From Saccharomonospora iraqiensis subsp. iraqiensis (GTDB lineage Bacteria; Actinomycetota; Actinomycetes; Mycobacteriales; Pseudonocardiaceae): 64,000 nucleotides of DNA. The stretch lies in NCBI RefSeq assembly GCF_000430445.1, contig NZ_KE387086.1:97614-161613 (forward strand). Direction: 5' to 3'. This document shows, in pieces, positions 21,016-29,595 of the stretch (its first letter is position 1; each line of letters starts with the position of its first letter). A program made the translations under genes and the position numbers. The notes under the pieces were generated by a model. That model made no database searches. It saw only the letters and a program-made list of their open reading frames with translations, and had not been told where the DNA came from.

Positions 21016-21714
21016 TCAACATAGATGTGTGCGTACCGTGTCGAGAATCTGCGCGGCGATGTTCTCACCGAAGCCTTCAGGGTGCTCTGGGCTGGTGAAG
21101 CGTTCGTTGGTGATCCGCACCAGCTCCGTCTCGTCGTGCCCGTTGGCGACGCTGCTGCACTGGTTGAGGCCCCGGTCGATGGCCTTCTCGTCCTTGCCGT
21201 GGACGATGTTCGGGTCAATCACCTCAAGGTCGGCGATATAGGCGGCAGCGGTGTCCTCGTCAGGATCGGGTGGGAGTCCGGCTTCGGCGCGGATGCTGGA
21301 ACGTTCGGCAGGGCTGAGCGGTGGCTCATCGGGGCAGCTGGCGTTGTCGACCGTGTCGAACTCGGTTTGCCCGTCGCGGAGTCCGGTGACAAGCTCGGCG
21401 TCACCGCCGAGGGCGTAGCGCCCGTTGGCGAGTCGGTTGTCCGCCGAACCGGTGCCGCCAGTGGTGCAGTTAATCCGTACGTAGTAGCCAGCTTCATCGT
21501 CGAGACCAGCGACCACATCGTCGAACACCGCTCGAAGATCCTCGTCGCTTCCGACCTCGATGGTGATGGTTCTCTGCTGGCCGCTGGTGTCCTGGCTGGT
21601 GACGGTGTAGTCGGGTGCCTGACCTCCGACCAGGTGGCCCAGGAGGACCATGAGCACGAGAAGTCCGGCGAGGCTTCCCCCGATCGTGAGGGTGATGCGC
21701 GCGGTCCTGGTCAT
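21016..21714 (-). CDS. membrane-anchored secreted protein with DUF732-like C-terminus
   Basis: A 232-aa protein with one N-terminal membrane segment (ITLTIGGSLAGLLVLMVLLGHLV) and an extracellular remainder. The last 65 residues (KAIDRGLNQCSSVANG ... IAAQILDTVRTHLC) resemble the small DUF732-type domain of actinobacterial exported proteins, with Cys residues that could pair. The ATG at 21714 gives a normal signal-anchor; a GTG three codons upstream is possible. It lies 206 bases upstream of pglW on the same strand, but a separate promoter for pglW is likely. Function unknown. Confidence 0.65.
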   Translation of the reverse strand: MTRTARITLTIGGSLAGLLVLMVLLGHLVGGQAPDYTVTSQDTSGQQRTITIEVGSDEDLRAVFDDVVAGLDDEAGYYVRINCTTGGTGSADNRLANGRYALGGDAELVTGLRDGQTEFDTVDNASCPDEPPLSPAERSSIRAEAGLPPDPDEDTAAAYIADLEVIDPNIVHGKDEKAIDRGLNQCSSVANGHDETELVRITNERFTSPEHPEGFGENIAAQILDTVRTHLC

Positions 21715-21723
21715 AGCGGGCAC

Positions 21724-22257
21724 CCCGGCAGCACCGTCGCGGCAGAGGGAGACGTGAACCCATGGGGCGCCGAGTGGCTGTTCTCGCCGCGAACTCGAAG
21801 ATGATCACGGCGAACGTTCGTCTTGGTCGCTGGTCGCACCCCGTATGAGGGGTCGTTGCGGCATGCCACAGTCGTCGGCGAACACTTCTGACCGGTCATG
21901 ACGTTCGTCTCCTCCTTCTTTGGCACCACACCAGTGGTGAGGTGCGGCCCTGCCCGACGAGGGTTCACCCGCCGCGCCTTGGTTGGGAGGCAGGCCGACC
22001 CTCGTGAGCCGGGAAACTCTGTGGGTAGCCCCTGTGGCTCGAATCGCTCGGCCCCAAGTCGGGCGGATCTGCACCTCCGTTACACCGGTCAACAACCTGT
22101 GCAGGATCTCTTCGACTCAATGGCCGGGACTGCTCGGAGCGGGACGGGGTGTTTGCTCCGAGCAGGAGCGTCGGAAAGCGGACCGATGCCCTCCGTGGCG
22201 TAACGGGCACGTCCCCGATGAAGACGACATCGCGAACATCCGACGCCTGGAGGACCC
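21724..22257. other. intergenic stretch without a convincing gene
   Basis: This divergent stretch separates two exported-protein genes. Short frames on both strands lack ribosome-binding sites and actinomycete codon bias. A small inverted repeat (ACCCC-N6-GGGGT) lies near 21838-21853. Nothing else was identified apart from the GGAGG site serving the gene at 22258. Confidence 0.5.
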
Positions 22258-22779
22258 ATGACCAATCCAACCGGTACCCCACGACAGCCCGCGCCACGGA
22301 AACGGATGTGGGCCGGTCTCACCTTCGGCGCTGTCGCCTGTGTTGGCCTCGGCCTCGGCATCGGCCTGGCCATCGCCCCGAGCGGCGAGTCCCCGACCGA
22401 CCACTCATCCGGTAGCGACCCCACCACCCCTGCGGCCAACGAACCCGCCGGGCCAGCCGAGAGCTACGACTTCGGCGGAACGGAACCACTCCCCACACCC
22501 GAGGATTTCGAACTCGCGGTGAAGGTGCAGGAGAAGAAGTGCTTCGGCTCGGCCGGATGCACCCTCACCTACCGGATCGAACCCACCTACGTCGGCACCT
22601 CCGACCTCACCGAGATCGACCAGACGTTGACCGTGACCTACGAGGTCACCGGCGGCGAACAGGAACAGATCAACAGCTTCACCCTGCACGGGGAACAGGT
22701 ACGCCAGGACTCCCACCAGGACATCCAAACCGCCTCGGAAGATGACGAACTGGCGGCAACCGTCACGGACGTGTACTGA
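22258..22779 (+). CDS. secreted or membrane-anchored hypothetical protein
   Basis: A 173-aa protein with a short basic N-terminus (RQPAPRKRMWAG), one hydrophobic segment (LTFGAVACVGLGLGIGLAIA) and a Ser/Pro/Thr-rich linker, followed by an extracellular beta-rich domain with two Cys (KKCFGSAGCTL) that could form a disulfide. The family looks like the many MmpS-like or immunoglobulin-like small exported proteins of actinomycetes but is not named with confidence. A GGAGG site lies four bases before the ATG. Confidence 0.65.
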   Translation: MTNPTGTPRQPAPRKRMWAGLTFGAVACVGLGLGIGLAIAPSGESPTDHSSGSDPTTPAANEPAGPAESYDFGGTEPLPTPEDFELAVKVQEKKCFGSAGCTLTYRIEPTYVGTSDLTEIDQTLTVTYEVTGGEQEQINSFTLHGEQVRQDSHQDIQTASEDDELAATVTDVY

Positions 22780-22827
22780 CACCAGAGCGTCCTGGCCTGG
22801 GCACGAGGTCCACCGTGGTCGACCGTG

Positions 22828-22896
22828 TTATGGAACGGCGCCGTTATCGGAGGCGGCAGCGAGCATTGTCCGCGCCTGGCCACCCTCGACAGCTCT
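22828..22896 (-). pseudogene. fossil of the 3' end of a DUF5753 XRE regulator gene
   Basis: On the minus strand these bases read AVEGGQARTMLAAASDNGAVP-stop, which closely matches the last residues of the intact regulator at 27558-28391 (AVEGDQARTLLAASSDHGVAP-stop). The frame breaks immediately upstream, so only the last 23 or so codons survive. It is a remnant of a lost paralogue. Confidence 0.6.
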
Positions 22897-22998
22897 CGTG
22901 TCTATGCAGCTCTCCCCTACCCGGGAAAGCTGCCGCACCGCGCAGAGCAGGACCGATCAGAGAGGCCTGGGGTTGACTGCCGTGTATCGGTCCCGTCC

Positions 22999-24285
22999 CT
23001 ACAGGGTGACGTGTGCGCGCCGGGCAAGTCCCCCCAGTTCGGGCATGCCACCACGCTGGGGCGAGGCGGCCAGTGAGCTGATCAGCCGTCGCGCCGAGCT
23101 GCGTGTGTGAACTTCGCCGGCAGCGTGGTGCTCAGCGAGCAGGAGAGCTTGATGAGCCCGATCGTCGCGGCCATGCTGCTGCCACACCATCGCGAGGTCG
23201 ACCAGGTAGCGGCCCTTGCGTTCGGTCGTGGGCAGCGCGTCGAGGCGAACTTGGCGGGCCGCCTCCAGCGCGGTGGCGGAATCACCCAACTTGTAGGCGC
23301 TGCTGATTTGGTGCGCCAGGGCGTAGTCGCGCGCCCGCTGTAGCTGGTGATGGTCGCTGATCTGGGCAGCCACGGTGGCTGCTTCCCGGTAGCACTCCAC
23401 CGAGCGGTCCCGGTGACCTCGGATGGCTGCTGCGTATCCCGCCACGCACCACAGCTCGACTGCGTGCCGCCATGTGGCCGGATGATCCTGTCGGGTGAGC
23501 GGGAGAGCCTCGATCGCGCGGATGCCGACCCGTTCGGCCTGCTCGTAATCACCGATGCGGCGTGCCGCGGTGGACAACACCCGCCGGGCCTGGGCGAGCA
23601 CCAGGGGATCGTCGGCCTGGTGCGCTCGGTGGACGGCACGGTCGGCTGCCATCGGCTGCAATCCGGAGACCAGCAGTTTCGCCAGGGCGTGCGCGGCGAG
23701 CTGGTAGCTGGTTGAGGTCAGCGCGGCGGTTTCTGCCGTCGGTGCGGCGGCCATGCTCGCCTCAGCGGTGAAGATCAGCCGCGGGAGTTCGTCGGAGAGC
23801 CACACGTAGCGGCACGCGTTGTATCCGGCTTGCGCCCGTTCGAGTCGTGCCCGCAAGTCGGCCGTCGGCATCGGTGCGGTATTGGTTCCGGTGGTGACGA
23901 ACAGGCAGGTGGAGATCCGTTTTTCCAGCAGCGCTGCTGGGTCCGGCTCGTCAGCCGCAGCAGGTCGGGTAAACGCGGCCGCGACACCGAACGCGCTGGC
24001 CGCGCCGAGGAATGCACGACGGTCCACCGGATCCTCCGAGTTGCGGTTGTGCAGGTTGGAACCAACGGCAGGCGGTTGGTCATCCAGTCCGAACATCGAT
24101 GGTGCCACGCCGAGGACCTCAGCGAGCTGACGCAGAACAGCGACGTCTCGGATCGGTTGCGCCCCGGTTTCTGCCCTTGAGACCCGCGTCTTGGTATAGC
24201 CGAGGCGTTGCCCCAGCTCGTGTTGAGTCCAGCCTTTCGCCCGTCGGGCCTGCCTGATCAGTTTCCCGCTGTCCGCCTGCTGCAT
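22999..24285 (-). CDS. XRE-family regulator with C-terminal TPR-like region
   Basis: A 428-aa protein. An XRE helix-turn-helix sits at about residues 5-62 (KLIRQARRAKGWTQHELGQRLGYTKTRVSRAETG). Residues about 85-105 read DRRAFLGAASAFGVAAAF, a Tat-like pattern inside a cytoplasmic regulator, as seen in related actinomycete proteins. The rest is helical TPR-like repeats (for example RRVLSTAARRIGDYEQAERVGIRAIEAL). The ATG at 24285 gives the usual short N-terminus. It is divergent from the peptide/JmjC/AKR genes at 24470 and is the likely local regulator, sharing a 184-base intergenic region with them. Confidence 0.8.
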   Translation of the reverse strand: MQQADSGKLIRQARRAKGWTQHELGQRLGYTKTRVSRAETGAQPIRDVAVLRQLAEVLGVAPSMFGLDDQPPAVGSNLHNRNSEDPVDRRAFLGAASAFGVAAAFTRPAAADEPDPAALLEKRISTCLFVTTGTNTAPMPTADLRARLERAQAGYNACRYVWLSDELPRLIFTAEASMAAAPTAETAALTSTSYQLAAHALAKLLVSGLQPMAADRAVHRAHQADDPLVLAQARRVLSTAARRIGDYEQAERVGIRAIEALPLTRQDHPATWRHAVELWCVAGYAAAIRGHRDRSVECYREAATVAAQISDHHQLQRARDYALAHQISSAYKLGDSATALEAARQVRLDALPTTERKGRYLVDLAMVWQQHGRDDRAHQALLLAEHHAAGEVHTRSSARRLISSLAASPQRGGMPELGGLARRAHVTL

Positions 24286-24469
24286 GTGCGCCTCCAGTAA
24301 CCGATTACAACTCAACGTAGCGGCCCTGGAGGCAGATCAAGCCGAGATTCCTGATCGGCAACTGAAGTGCGTAGTCGGCACAGCAGGCTCCGGCACCACC
24401 CAACGTGCGGTTACCTGGAACACGTCATCAGTCGGGCATCACGGAGAAGGACGAAGGAGGTGATCAGCG

Positions 24470-24583
24470 ATGGAGGACGACCTGCTGTTGAGCGTGGAGC
24501 GGTTGCACCAGGCGCAGAACCGCGACCGTATGGCGATGGCTTCGGACGGCAACGATTCCGGCGAGACCAGGGATCCGGCCTGA
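24470..24583 (+). CDS. 37-aa peptide, possible RiPP-type precursor
   Basis: A 37-residue peptide with an acidic, helical N-terminal part (MEDDLLLSVERLHQAQNRDR) and a polar C-terminus (MAMASDGNDSGETRDPA). A very strong ribosome-binding site (AAGGAGGTGATC, ending eight bases or fewer before the ATG) supports real translation despite the small size. It is the first gene of a block with the JmjC oxygenase (start 113 bases downstream) and aldo/keto reductase. This arrangement suggests a leader-plus-core substrate for those enzymes, but no cysteine or known cleavage motif is present and I do not recognise the family. Confidence 0.55.
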   Translation: MEDDLLLSVERLHQAQNRDRMAMASDGNDSGETRDPA

Positions 24584-24695
24584 GCCACTGCCTCCCAGGC
24601 AGGGTGCGGGCTCCTGGATCGGTCGCCGCTTTCCGGTCTCGGGCCCGCACCCTGTCACCGCACCGCTTACCGCTTCTTTTCGTGTGGAGGGTTTC

Positions 24696-25874
24696 GTGGA
24701 TCTTCGTTTCGTTCGCGATCTCGAGCAGGCATTGGCCTGGGACAACGCCGGCGAACTCGGGCGGACCTTCGCTCGAGGCGCCCTGCCGGATCCTGAGGTG
24801 GCCGCGCGGCTGCTCACCCCGCATCGGCTGCTGGACCTGCTGTCGTGGCGGTCGGTGGACTTCCCGCAGATCCGCGTGTTGCAGGACGGCGTCGATGTGC
24901 ACACCCGGAGCTATCTGACCAGCCGCACCAGCCGCCGAGGCCAGTCGGTGCCCATCGCGGACACCGAGAAACTGGGTGTTCTGCTGGGGGACGGGGCACA
25001 GGTCGTCGTCGACGCCCTCAACCACCTCGACCCGGCGCTGGAAACGGCGTGTCGGGCATTGCAGTGGTGGTGCGGTATGCCCGTGCAGGTCAACACGTAT
25101 CTGACCACCGGGGACGCCGCCGGGTTCGATGTGCACTGGGATGACCACCCGACCGTGATCGTGCAGGTCGCCGGCTCGAAATGGTGGGAAGTGCGTGGAC
25201 CGTCGCGGGCGGCCCCGTTGTACCGGGACACCGACCCCAACGTCGAACCCCCGGATGCAGTCGTGTGGTCCGGTGTGCTGCGGGCCGGTGACGTCATCCG
25301 CATTCCGCGCGGCTGGTGGCACAGCGCCACCCGCACCGGCCACGACGACGACCGGCTCTCACTGCACCTCACGTTCGGCATGACGCCGCACACCGGCATC
25401 GACTGGATCTCCTGGCTGGGCGACCTGGCCCGCGACGACGAACGATTCCGCCACGACCTCGGGCCCGACACCGACCACGCCACACTCGCCGCGGCACTGG
25501 CCGAACTGGCCCGTGAGCACAGCCCCAGGGACTACCTCGTCCACCGACGGCAGACCGATGTCCGGCCCCGGCGCAGCGTGACCGGCGGCGCGTTCGGCCC
25601 ACCGGAAAAGCTGATGTGCACGACTCCCTTCCCTCCGGACATCGTCGAAACCAACGAGGCCGTGACCGTGATCGCGGCAGGTCGGCATCTGCGATTCGCC
25701 CGCACCGCGGCCCAGTGCGCGCGGCTGCTGCTGTCCGGCCGCCCTGTCGATCTCGCCGACGTCGCTGCCACCACCGGCGTGGACGCTCACAAACTCGGCG
25801 CCGTACTCCTGGAGGAGGGACTGTGCACGGAGGCCACCCCCGCCTTGTGCTCGGCCTACACCGCACTCGACTGA
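24696..25874 (+). CDS. JmjC/cupin-type 2-oxoglutarate-dependent oxygenase
   Basis: A 392-aa protein of the cupin-4/ROXA-like JmjC group, Fe(II)/2-oxoglutarate hydroxylases that act on protein or peptide side chains. The iron-binding HxD...H triad is visible as His147-Trp-Asp149 and His209 (PRGWWHSATR). Residues after about 300 form a winged-helix-like C-terminal domain (DLADVAATTGVDAHKLGAVLLEEG), as in ROXA proteins. I chose GTG 24696, five bases after a GGAGG site; GTG 24684 would bury that site. It overlaps the aldo/keto reductase gene by 52 bases, so both are one operon with the small peptide gene. Confidence 0.78.
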   Translation: MDLRFVRDLEQALAWDNAGELGRTFARGALPDPEVAARLLTPHRLLDLLSWRSVDFPQIRVLQDGVDVHTRSYLTSRTSRRGQSVPIADTEKLGVLLGDGAQVVVDALNHLDPALETACRALQWWCGMPVQVNTYLTTGDAAGFDVHWDDHPTVIVQVAGSKWWEVRGPSRAAPLYRDTDPNVEPPDAVVWSGVLRAGDVIRIPRGWWHSATRTGHDDDRLSLHLTFGMTPHTGIDWISWLGDLARDDERFRHDLGPDTDHATLAAALAELAREHSPRDYLVHRRQTDVRPRRSVTGGAFGPPEKLMCTTPFPPDIVETNEAVTVIAAGRHLRFARTAAQCARLLLSGRPVDLADVAATTGVDAHKLGAVLLEEGLCTEATPALCSAYTALD

Positions 25875-26761
25875 CCCCCGACCTGCTGCGTGCGGCGCTC
25901 ACCTTCGGCGTGACCACGGTGGACACCGCGCCGCACTACCAGCGCGGCACTGCCCACCGGCAACTCGTCCACACCGCCGGAAGCCTTCTTGATCGCTTCG
26001 CGGTGTGCACGAAGGTCGGCTACCACCACAACACCGCAACCGGCGAGAACGTGCACAGTCTGGCCACGCAGCAGCTCCGCATCGCCGCTTCGACCGCGGT
26101 GCGGAGCCTGCACCAGCCGCCAGCGGTGTTGTGGCTGCACAACCCCGAACGCAGCCTGACCGGCCTGCCGGTGCAGTCCGCCGCCGAGCGGCTGGCCCAG
26201 GCCGCGGAGATGCTCGCCCACGCGGTGGAACGAGGATGGTGCCGCAGCTGGGGCATCGCCACCTGGAACCCGGAACAGGTCCTCCCCGCAGTCGCCGCGA
26301 TCCGCGGTGACTGGCCTAGACCGAAGCTCGTCATGGCCCGCTCGGGGCTGCTCGCACCAGCAGCGGTCCTCACCGCGGCCGAACACCTCGCAGCGCACTG
26401 CCAGGCCAGACTGTGGGGGATGAGCCCGTTCGGCGGCGACACCCAAGATCCCGTCTGGCGCGAGGTCAACCCACGCCGGTTCCTCGCCCCAGGACAGGAC
26501 TCCACCCGATGGCAAGCCGCGTTGCGCCTCGCGCTCGCCGTACCGGACCGAGTGGAACGGATCGCCGTCGGGACCAGCACCCCTTCCCACCTCGCCGAAC
26601 TGCTCACCGCCCCCGACCTCGCCGTGAACGCCCAGCGGGTGACGTCCTATCGGACGTTGCTGGAGCGGCGCAGCGCGGCGGAAACCTCGTCGGCGGCGTG
26701 TTCGGCCGGTGCCCGCAGCGGCTCACCGTCTGGAAGCGCCAACAGCGGGACCAGGCTGTAG
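25823..26761 (+). CDS. aldo/keto reductase
   Basis: A 312-aa NAD(P)H-dependent oxidoreductase of the aldo/keto reductase superfamily. The catalytic tetrad can be placed: Asp and Tyr in TVDTAPHYQRG, Lys in VCTKVGYH and His in LWLHNPE. The GTG at 25823 follows a GGAGGAGGG site by a few bases and lies inside the end of the JmjC gene, implying translational coupling. Substrate unknown; the context suggests it acts after the oxygenase, perhaps on the 37-aa peptide. The last 38 codons overlap the convergent kinase-like gene, and the Ser/Ala-rich C-terminal tail (ETSSAACSAGARSGS) is atypical. Confidence 0.8.
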   Translation: MHGGHPRLVLGLHRTRLTPDLLRAALTFGVTTVDTAPHYQRGTAHRQLVHTAGSLLDRFAVCTKVGYHHNTATGENVHSLATQQLRIAASTAVRSLHQPPAVLWLHNPERSLTGLPVQSAAERLAQAAEMLAHAVERGWCRSWGIATWNPEQVLPAVAAIRGDWPRPKLVMARSGLLAPAAVLTAAEHLAAHCQARLWGMSPFGGDTQDPVWREVNPRRFLAPGQDSTRWQAALRLALAVPDRVERIAVGTSTPSHLAELLTAPDLAVNAQRVTSYRTLLERRSAAETSSAACSAGARSGSPSGSANSGTRL

Positions 26762-27495
26762 GCCCTGCACAGCAGCCCCTGCCTGCTGTGCAGGTAGGGA
26801 GCGAACTCGACCAGGCACCGCTGCGCCACGTCGGGCGCGGCCAGGGAATCGGCCCACAGCCGGGCGTGATCCACCCCCACGGGTCCGGCACCGAAGTCCT
26901 CCCAATCCAACAGGACCAGTTCCGGAGCCGTGAGGTTCGCGAAACCCATGTCGCCGTGGAGCCCGCCCCAGGAGCTCACCGTGGTATCCACCCCACCGCC
27001 GAACACGGCGGTGATCCGTTCGGTGAACCCCTGCTGGTCGACCTTCTGCTGCGGCAACGGCACCGCCGTGGTCGCCACCCCGTGCAACGCCCGAACCAGG
27101 CCATTCCACCACCGGTCGGACAATCCAGGGTCGGTGCGCAATGTTCCGGCCGGGATCACCGTGCGCTCGGTGACCAGCTCAAGTTCGTCGGCCCGCCACA
27201 CCAGCCCCTCGGCCTCCCAGCGCACACCGCGATACCACCCGGGCCGCGGAACGCCCGTCAACGCGGACGCGGCCACCACACCAGGCACCCGCGCCACCGC
27301 GGGATCACCAGCCGGCCACAGTTGAAGCCGTATCCACGTCCCCGTGTCCGACGGCGCCCCCCACATCCGACGCTTCACCACCGCCCGCGAGGTGTCCAGC
27401 CGTATCCCCAGCTCGGCCTCCGCCCGTGCCACGGCACCAGGGCATCCCACCCGCCGCAGATCCGGCACCATAACCCCAGTCCCCTTGTTATTCAT
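26647..27495 (-). CDS. aminoglycoside-phosphotransferase-fold kinase
   Basis: A 282-aa protein of the APH/choline kinase fold. The catalytic loop is GGLHGDMGFANL and the metal-binding segment LLDWEDFGAGPVGVDHARLW. The N-terminal lobe is weakly conserved (RMWGAPSDTGTWIRLQLWP). These proteins phosphorylate small molecules, but the substrate cannot be inferred. A GGAGG site lies nine bases before the ATG. It converges with, and overlaps by 115 bases, the aldo/keto reductase gene. Confidence 0.75.
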   Translation of the reverse strand: MNNKGTGVMVPDLRRVGCPGAVARAEAELGIRLDTSRAVVKRRMWGAPSDTGTWIRLQLWPAGDPAVARVPGVVAASALTGVPRPGWYRGVRWEAEGLVWRADELELVTERTVIPAGTLRTDPGLSDRWWNGLVRALHGVATTAVPLPQQKVDQQGFTERITAVFGGGVDTTVSSWGGLHGDMGFANLTAPELVLLDWEDFGAGPVGVDHARLWADSLAAPDVAQRCLVEFAPYLHSRQGLLCRAYSLVPLLALPDGEPLRAPAEHAADEVSAALRRSSNVR

Positions 27496-27557
27496 GTGGC
27501 TGTCCTCCAGGCCGATGTCGTTTAGGTCTGGGCAAGCGTCCGCCGCTGTCGGCCGGG

Positions 27558-28391
27558 CTATGGAGCGACGCCGTGGTCGGAAGAGGCGGCGAGGAGGGTC
27601 CGCGCCTGGTCGCCTTCGACAGCGACATCCCAGAGCAGGTCAGTGGCCGTGTAATAAGTGTCGACCTCTCCTGGATCGGTGATACGGCGTTCCCCGCTGA
27701 GGTCCTCGACCAGGACGACCTCGTCGAGGATCCAGTAGCCGTGCATCGGCGCGATCGGCACGCGGGTACGGGCGGGCACGATGCCGAGCCGCACGTTGGG
27801 TGTGCCGATGGAGGCGATCAGGCGGTGGATCTGCGCGGCCATCACCTCGGGTGGTGCGACCGGATGCCACAGGGCGGCCTCGGCGAGGAGGAACTCGAAG
27901 GTCTTGCCGGGTTCGTAGAGCACCTGCTGGCGGCGCATCCGTTCGCGGACGGCGTCGGTGATGTCGTTGGCGCCGCCGTGCAGGGAACGCGCGGTGGTAA
28001 GCACCGCGGCGGCGTAGTCGGCGGTCTGGAGCAGACCGGGAACGACACTGAACTCCACGGCCCGCACCGTCGTGGCGTTGGCCTCCAAATCCTGGGCTTC
28101 CTGCTGGCGCGCCCGGTATCCGGCGCGGACGCGTTGCCGCCACACCACCCGTGCGTCCTCGATGGCGGAACGCTCGGCGCGCAGCTCTTCCGCGGTGTTG
28201 TCGGCCACGCCCAGCAGGTGCAGCAACCGGGCGAGTTCGTCCTCGGTGGGTAACTGCTTGCCGTTCTCGATCTTGGACTGTTTGTGTGCGGGCCAGCCTG
28301 CGTCCGCGGCGAGCGTCTTGGCGTTGAGCTCTCCTCGAAGTTGGCGCAGACGCTCGCCGAACGCGGTCTTGCGGCGCTCGAAGCTGGTCAC
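27558..28391 (-). CDS. XRE-family regulator with DUF5753 domain
   Basis: A 277-aa DNA-binding regulator. The helix-turn-helix covers about residues 10-65 (FGERLRQLRGELNAKTLAADAGWPAHKQSKIENGK) and the rest is a DUF5753 domain (VVPGLLQTADYAAAVL ... VRLGIVP). It overlaps the DUF6879 gene as GTGA, and the three genes from 29142 to 27558 form one operon of a type common in actinomycetes. It is a likely binder of the TTGCGAGCAA sites upstream of the operon. Confidence 0.88.
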   Translation of the reverse strand: MTSFERRKTAFGERLRQLRGELNAKTLAADAGWPAHKQSKIENGKQLPTEDELARLLHLLGVADNTAEELRAERSAIEDARVVWRQRVRAGYRARQQEAQDLEANATTVRAVEFSVVPGLLQTADYAAAVLTTARSLHGGANDITDAVRERMRRQQVLYEPGKTFEFLLAEAALWHPVAPPEVMAAQIHRLIASIGTPNVRLGIVPARTRVPIAPMHGYWILDEVVLVEDLSGERRITDPGEVDTYYTATDLLWDVAVEGDQARTLLAASSDHGVAP

Positions 28392-28918
28392 AGGCTCCTC
28401 AGCAGTGCCGGATGATCTCGGAACGGGCGTGCGTACCGCAGGGCGCGGTCGCGGAGGTGACGGTAACGCTCCACTGTGCTCGGCTCTTGCTCGACTGTGG
28501 CTCCGCGGAAGCCGTCGGCGTCGAAGTGCATTACCGCGACGGTGTCGTCGTCGAACAGCCAGAAGTCGTGGTCGCCGAGGTCGAGTGCGGCGGCCTGGTC
28601 CGCGTCGAGCACGCGGATGTCCTCTCCGGCGGCCTCGTTGTGCTCGGCGATGGCCATCTCGAACCGCAAATAGTCGGTGAGCGGAGCGGTGAGGACCCGC
28701 ACGCGGCCGATGGTCTTGCCTGCCGCGACAGCAGAACGGATGCCGTCGAGCCAGGGGGTCATGTAGCTCAGGTCGCAGGACTCACCGGCGAGGAACTGGC
28801 GTAGCGGCTCGGCCTCGTCCGGCTCGTGGTACTCGCCCTGACACTCGTAGCGCCAGGCCGAGCTGCGGTAGTGGGTAAGCAGGTCTGCCCATGCTTGCCC
28901 GGTGACGAATTCCGACAT
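28388..28918 (-). CDS. DUF6879 family protein
   Basis: A 176-aa soluble protein of the DUF6879 family (WADLLTHYRSSAWRYECQGEYHEPDE and the acidic ending DLGDHDFWLFDDDTVAVMHFD). The family almost always occurs beside DUF5753 XRE regulators, as here, and is thought to work with them, although its biochemical role is not established. It overlaps both neighbours (ATGA with the small upstream gene, GTGA with the regulator). Confidence 0.82.
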   Translation of the reverse strand: MSEFVTGQAWADLLTHYRSSAWRYECQGEYHEPDEAEPLRQFLAGESCDLSYMTPWLDGIRSAVAAGKTIGRVRVLTAPLTDYLRFEMAIAEHNEAAGEDIRVLDADQAAALDLGDHDFWLFDDDTVAVMHFDADGFRGATVEQEPSTVERYRHLRDRALRYARPFRDHPALLRSL

Positions 28919-29142
28919 CAGCTGGTGGTCTCCTGGTGCTCGCGCACGTACGTCATCAACGCGGCGGGCACTTCGACCACGGTCTCGTGATCGGGAATGC
29001 CGTTGCCGTGTTCGCGGAGTTCGGCGAGGGCTTCGGGGTCGGTGACGATCTCGCCCTGGATCAGGTACGTGCCGCGGTCAGTGGCGTAGGCGGTGGGGCA
29101 CTGGCCGGTACTGGAGGTCGTGCCCAGGTAGGTGACCTTCAT
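28918..29142 (-). CDS. small conserved protein at the head of the DUF6879/DUF5753 operon
   Basis: A 74-aa protein starting MKVTYLGTTSSTGQCPTAYA, of the type that precedes DUF6879 and DUF5753-XRE genes. The ATG at 29142 has an AGGGAGGGA site about ten bases upstream; the open frame further back has no start signal. It overlaps the DUF6879 gene as ATGA. Function unknown. Confidence 0.72.
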   Translation of the reverse strand: MKVTYLGTTSSTGQCPTAYATDRGTYLIQGEIVTDPEALAELREHGNGIPDHETVVEVPAALMTYVREHQETTS

Positions 29143-29167
29143 AGACGTAGTCCCTCCCTGCAGGTAG

Positions 29168-29271
29168 TTGCGAGCAACCCTGATCCAAGTGCATGGCTCG
29201 TACCGCCGCACTCCCCTGATCGAGCGACGATCCTACATTATTGCTCGCAAGTATTGATAGTTGCGAGCAAT
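29168..29271. promoter_or_regulatory. three-site candidate operator (TTGCGAGCAA)
   Basis: The divergent region has three copies of the near-palindrome TTGC-GA-GCAA: 29168-29177, 29241-29250 (inverted orientation) and 29261-29270. The last two belong to a perfect 11-base inverted repeat (29240-29250 and 29261-29271) with a ten-base spacer, centres 20 bases apart. The region is unusually A+T-rich for this genome. The likely binder is the DUF5753 XRE regulator of the leftward operon. Confidence 0.6.
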
Positions 29272-29370
29272 CTTGCCATCGTGTCCCATGAGCTGGCGGC
29301 AAGGCCTGCGCGGCACGGTCTTCGACGACGGTGACGACAAGATCCCCGGAACGAGGAGAGCGGGAACCGG

Positions 29371-29595
29371 ATGATCGAGCGCGACCGCGCACTGCTCGCC
29401 CGCCTGGCGAGGGTGAACCGCAATCTCGGCGAAGTCGTCATCGACCTCATGCACCATCAAGACGGCGGCGAACTCCCCGCCACAAAGCTGCACAACGTGG
29501 CCACCGCTCTGCACCAGCTCGCCGACGACATGCTGACCCGAGCCGGCGAGCTGGGGCACCATGCACTCGACCAAACCAGCGAGAAGAGCCGCTGA
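29371..29595 (+). CDS. small helical protein, member of a repeated gene pair
   Basis: A 74-aa helical protein (MIERDRALLARLARVNRNLG ... DLMHHQDGGELPA). It is clearly paralogous to the 83-aa protein at 54464-54715 (MIERDRDLLARVGRFNTNLG ... LMQRQDGGELPA). Its TGA shares a base with the ATG of the next gene. Unknown function; conserved as a pair with the downstream gene. Confidence 0.6.
   Translation: MIERDRALLARLARVNRNLGEVVIDLMHHQDGGELPATKLHNVATALHQLADDMLTRAGELGHHALDQTSEKSR

Noticed and set aside
21775..21810. Stretch resembling a CRISPR repeat (GTTCTCGCCGCG...GATGATCAC).
   Set aside because: A single copy with the palindrome broken and no spacers or cas genes; treated as coincidence.
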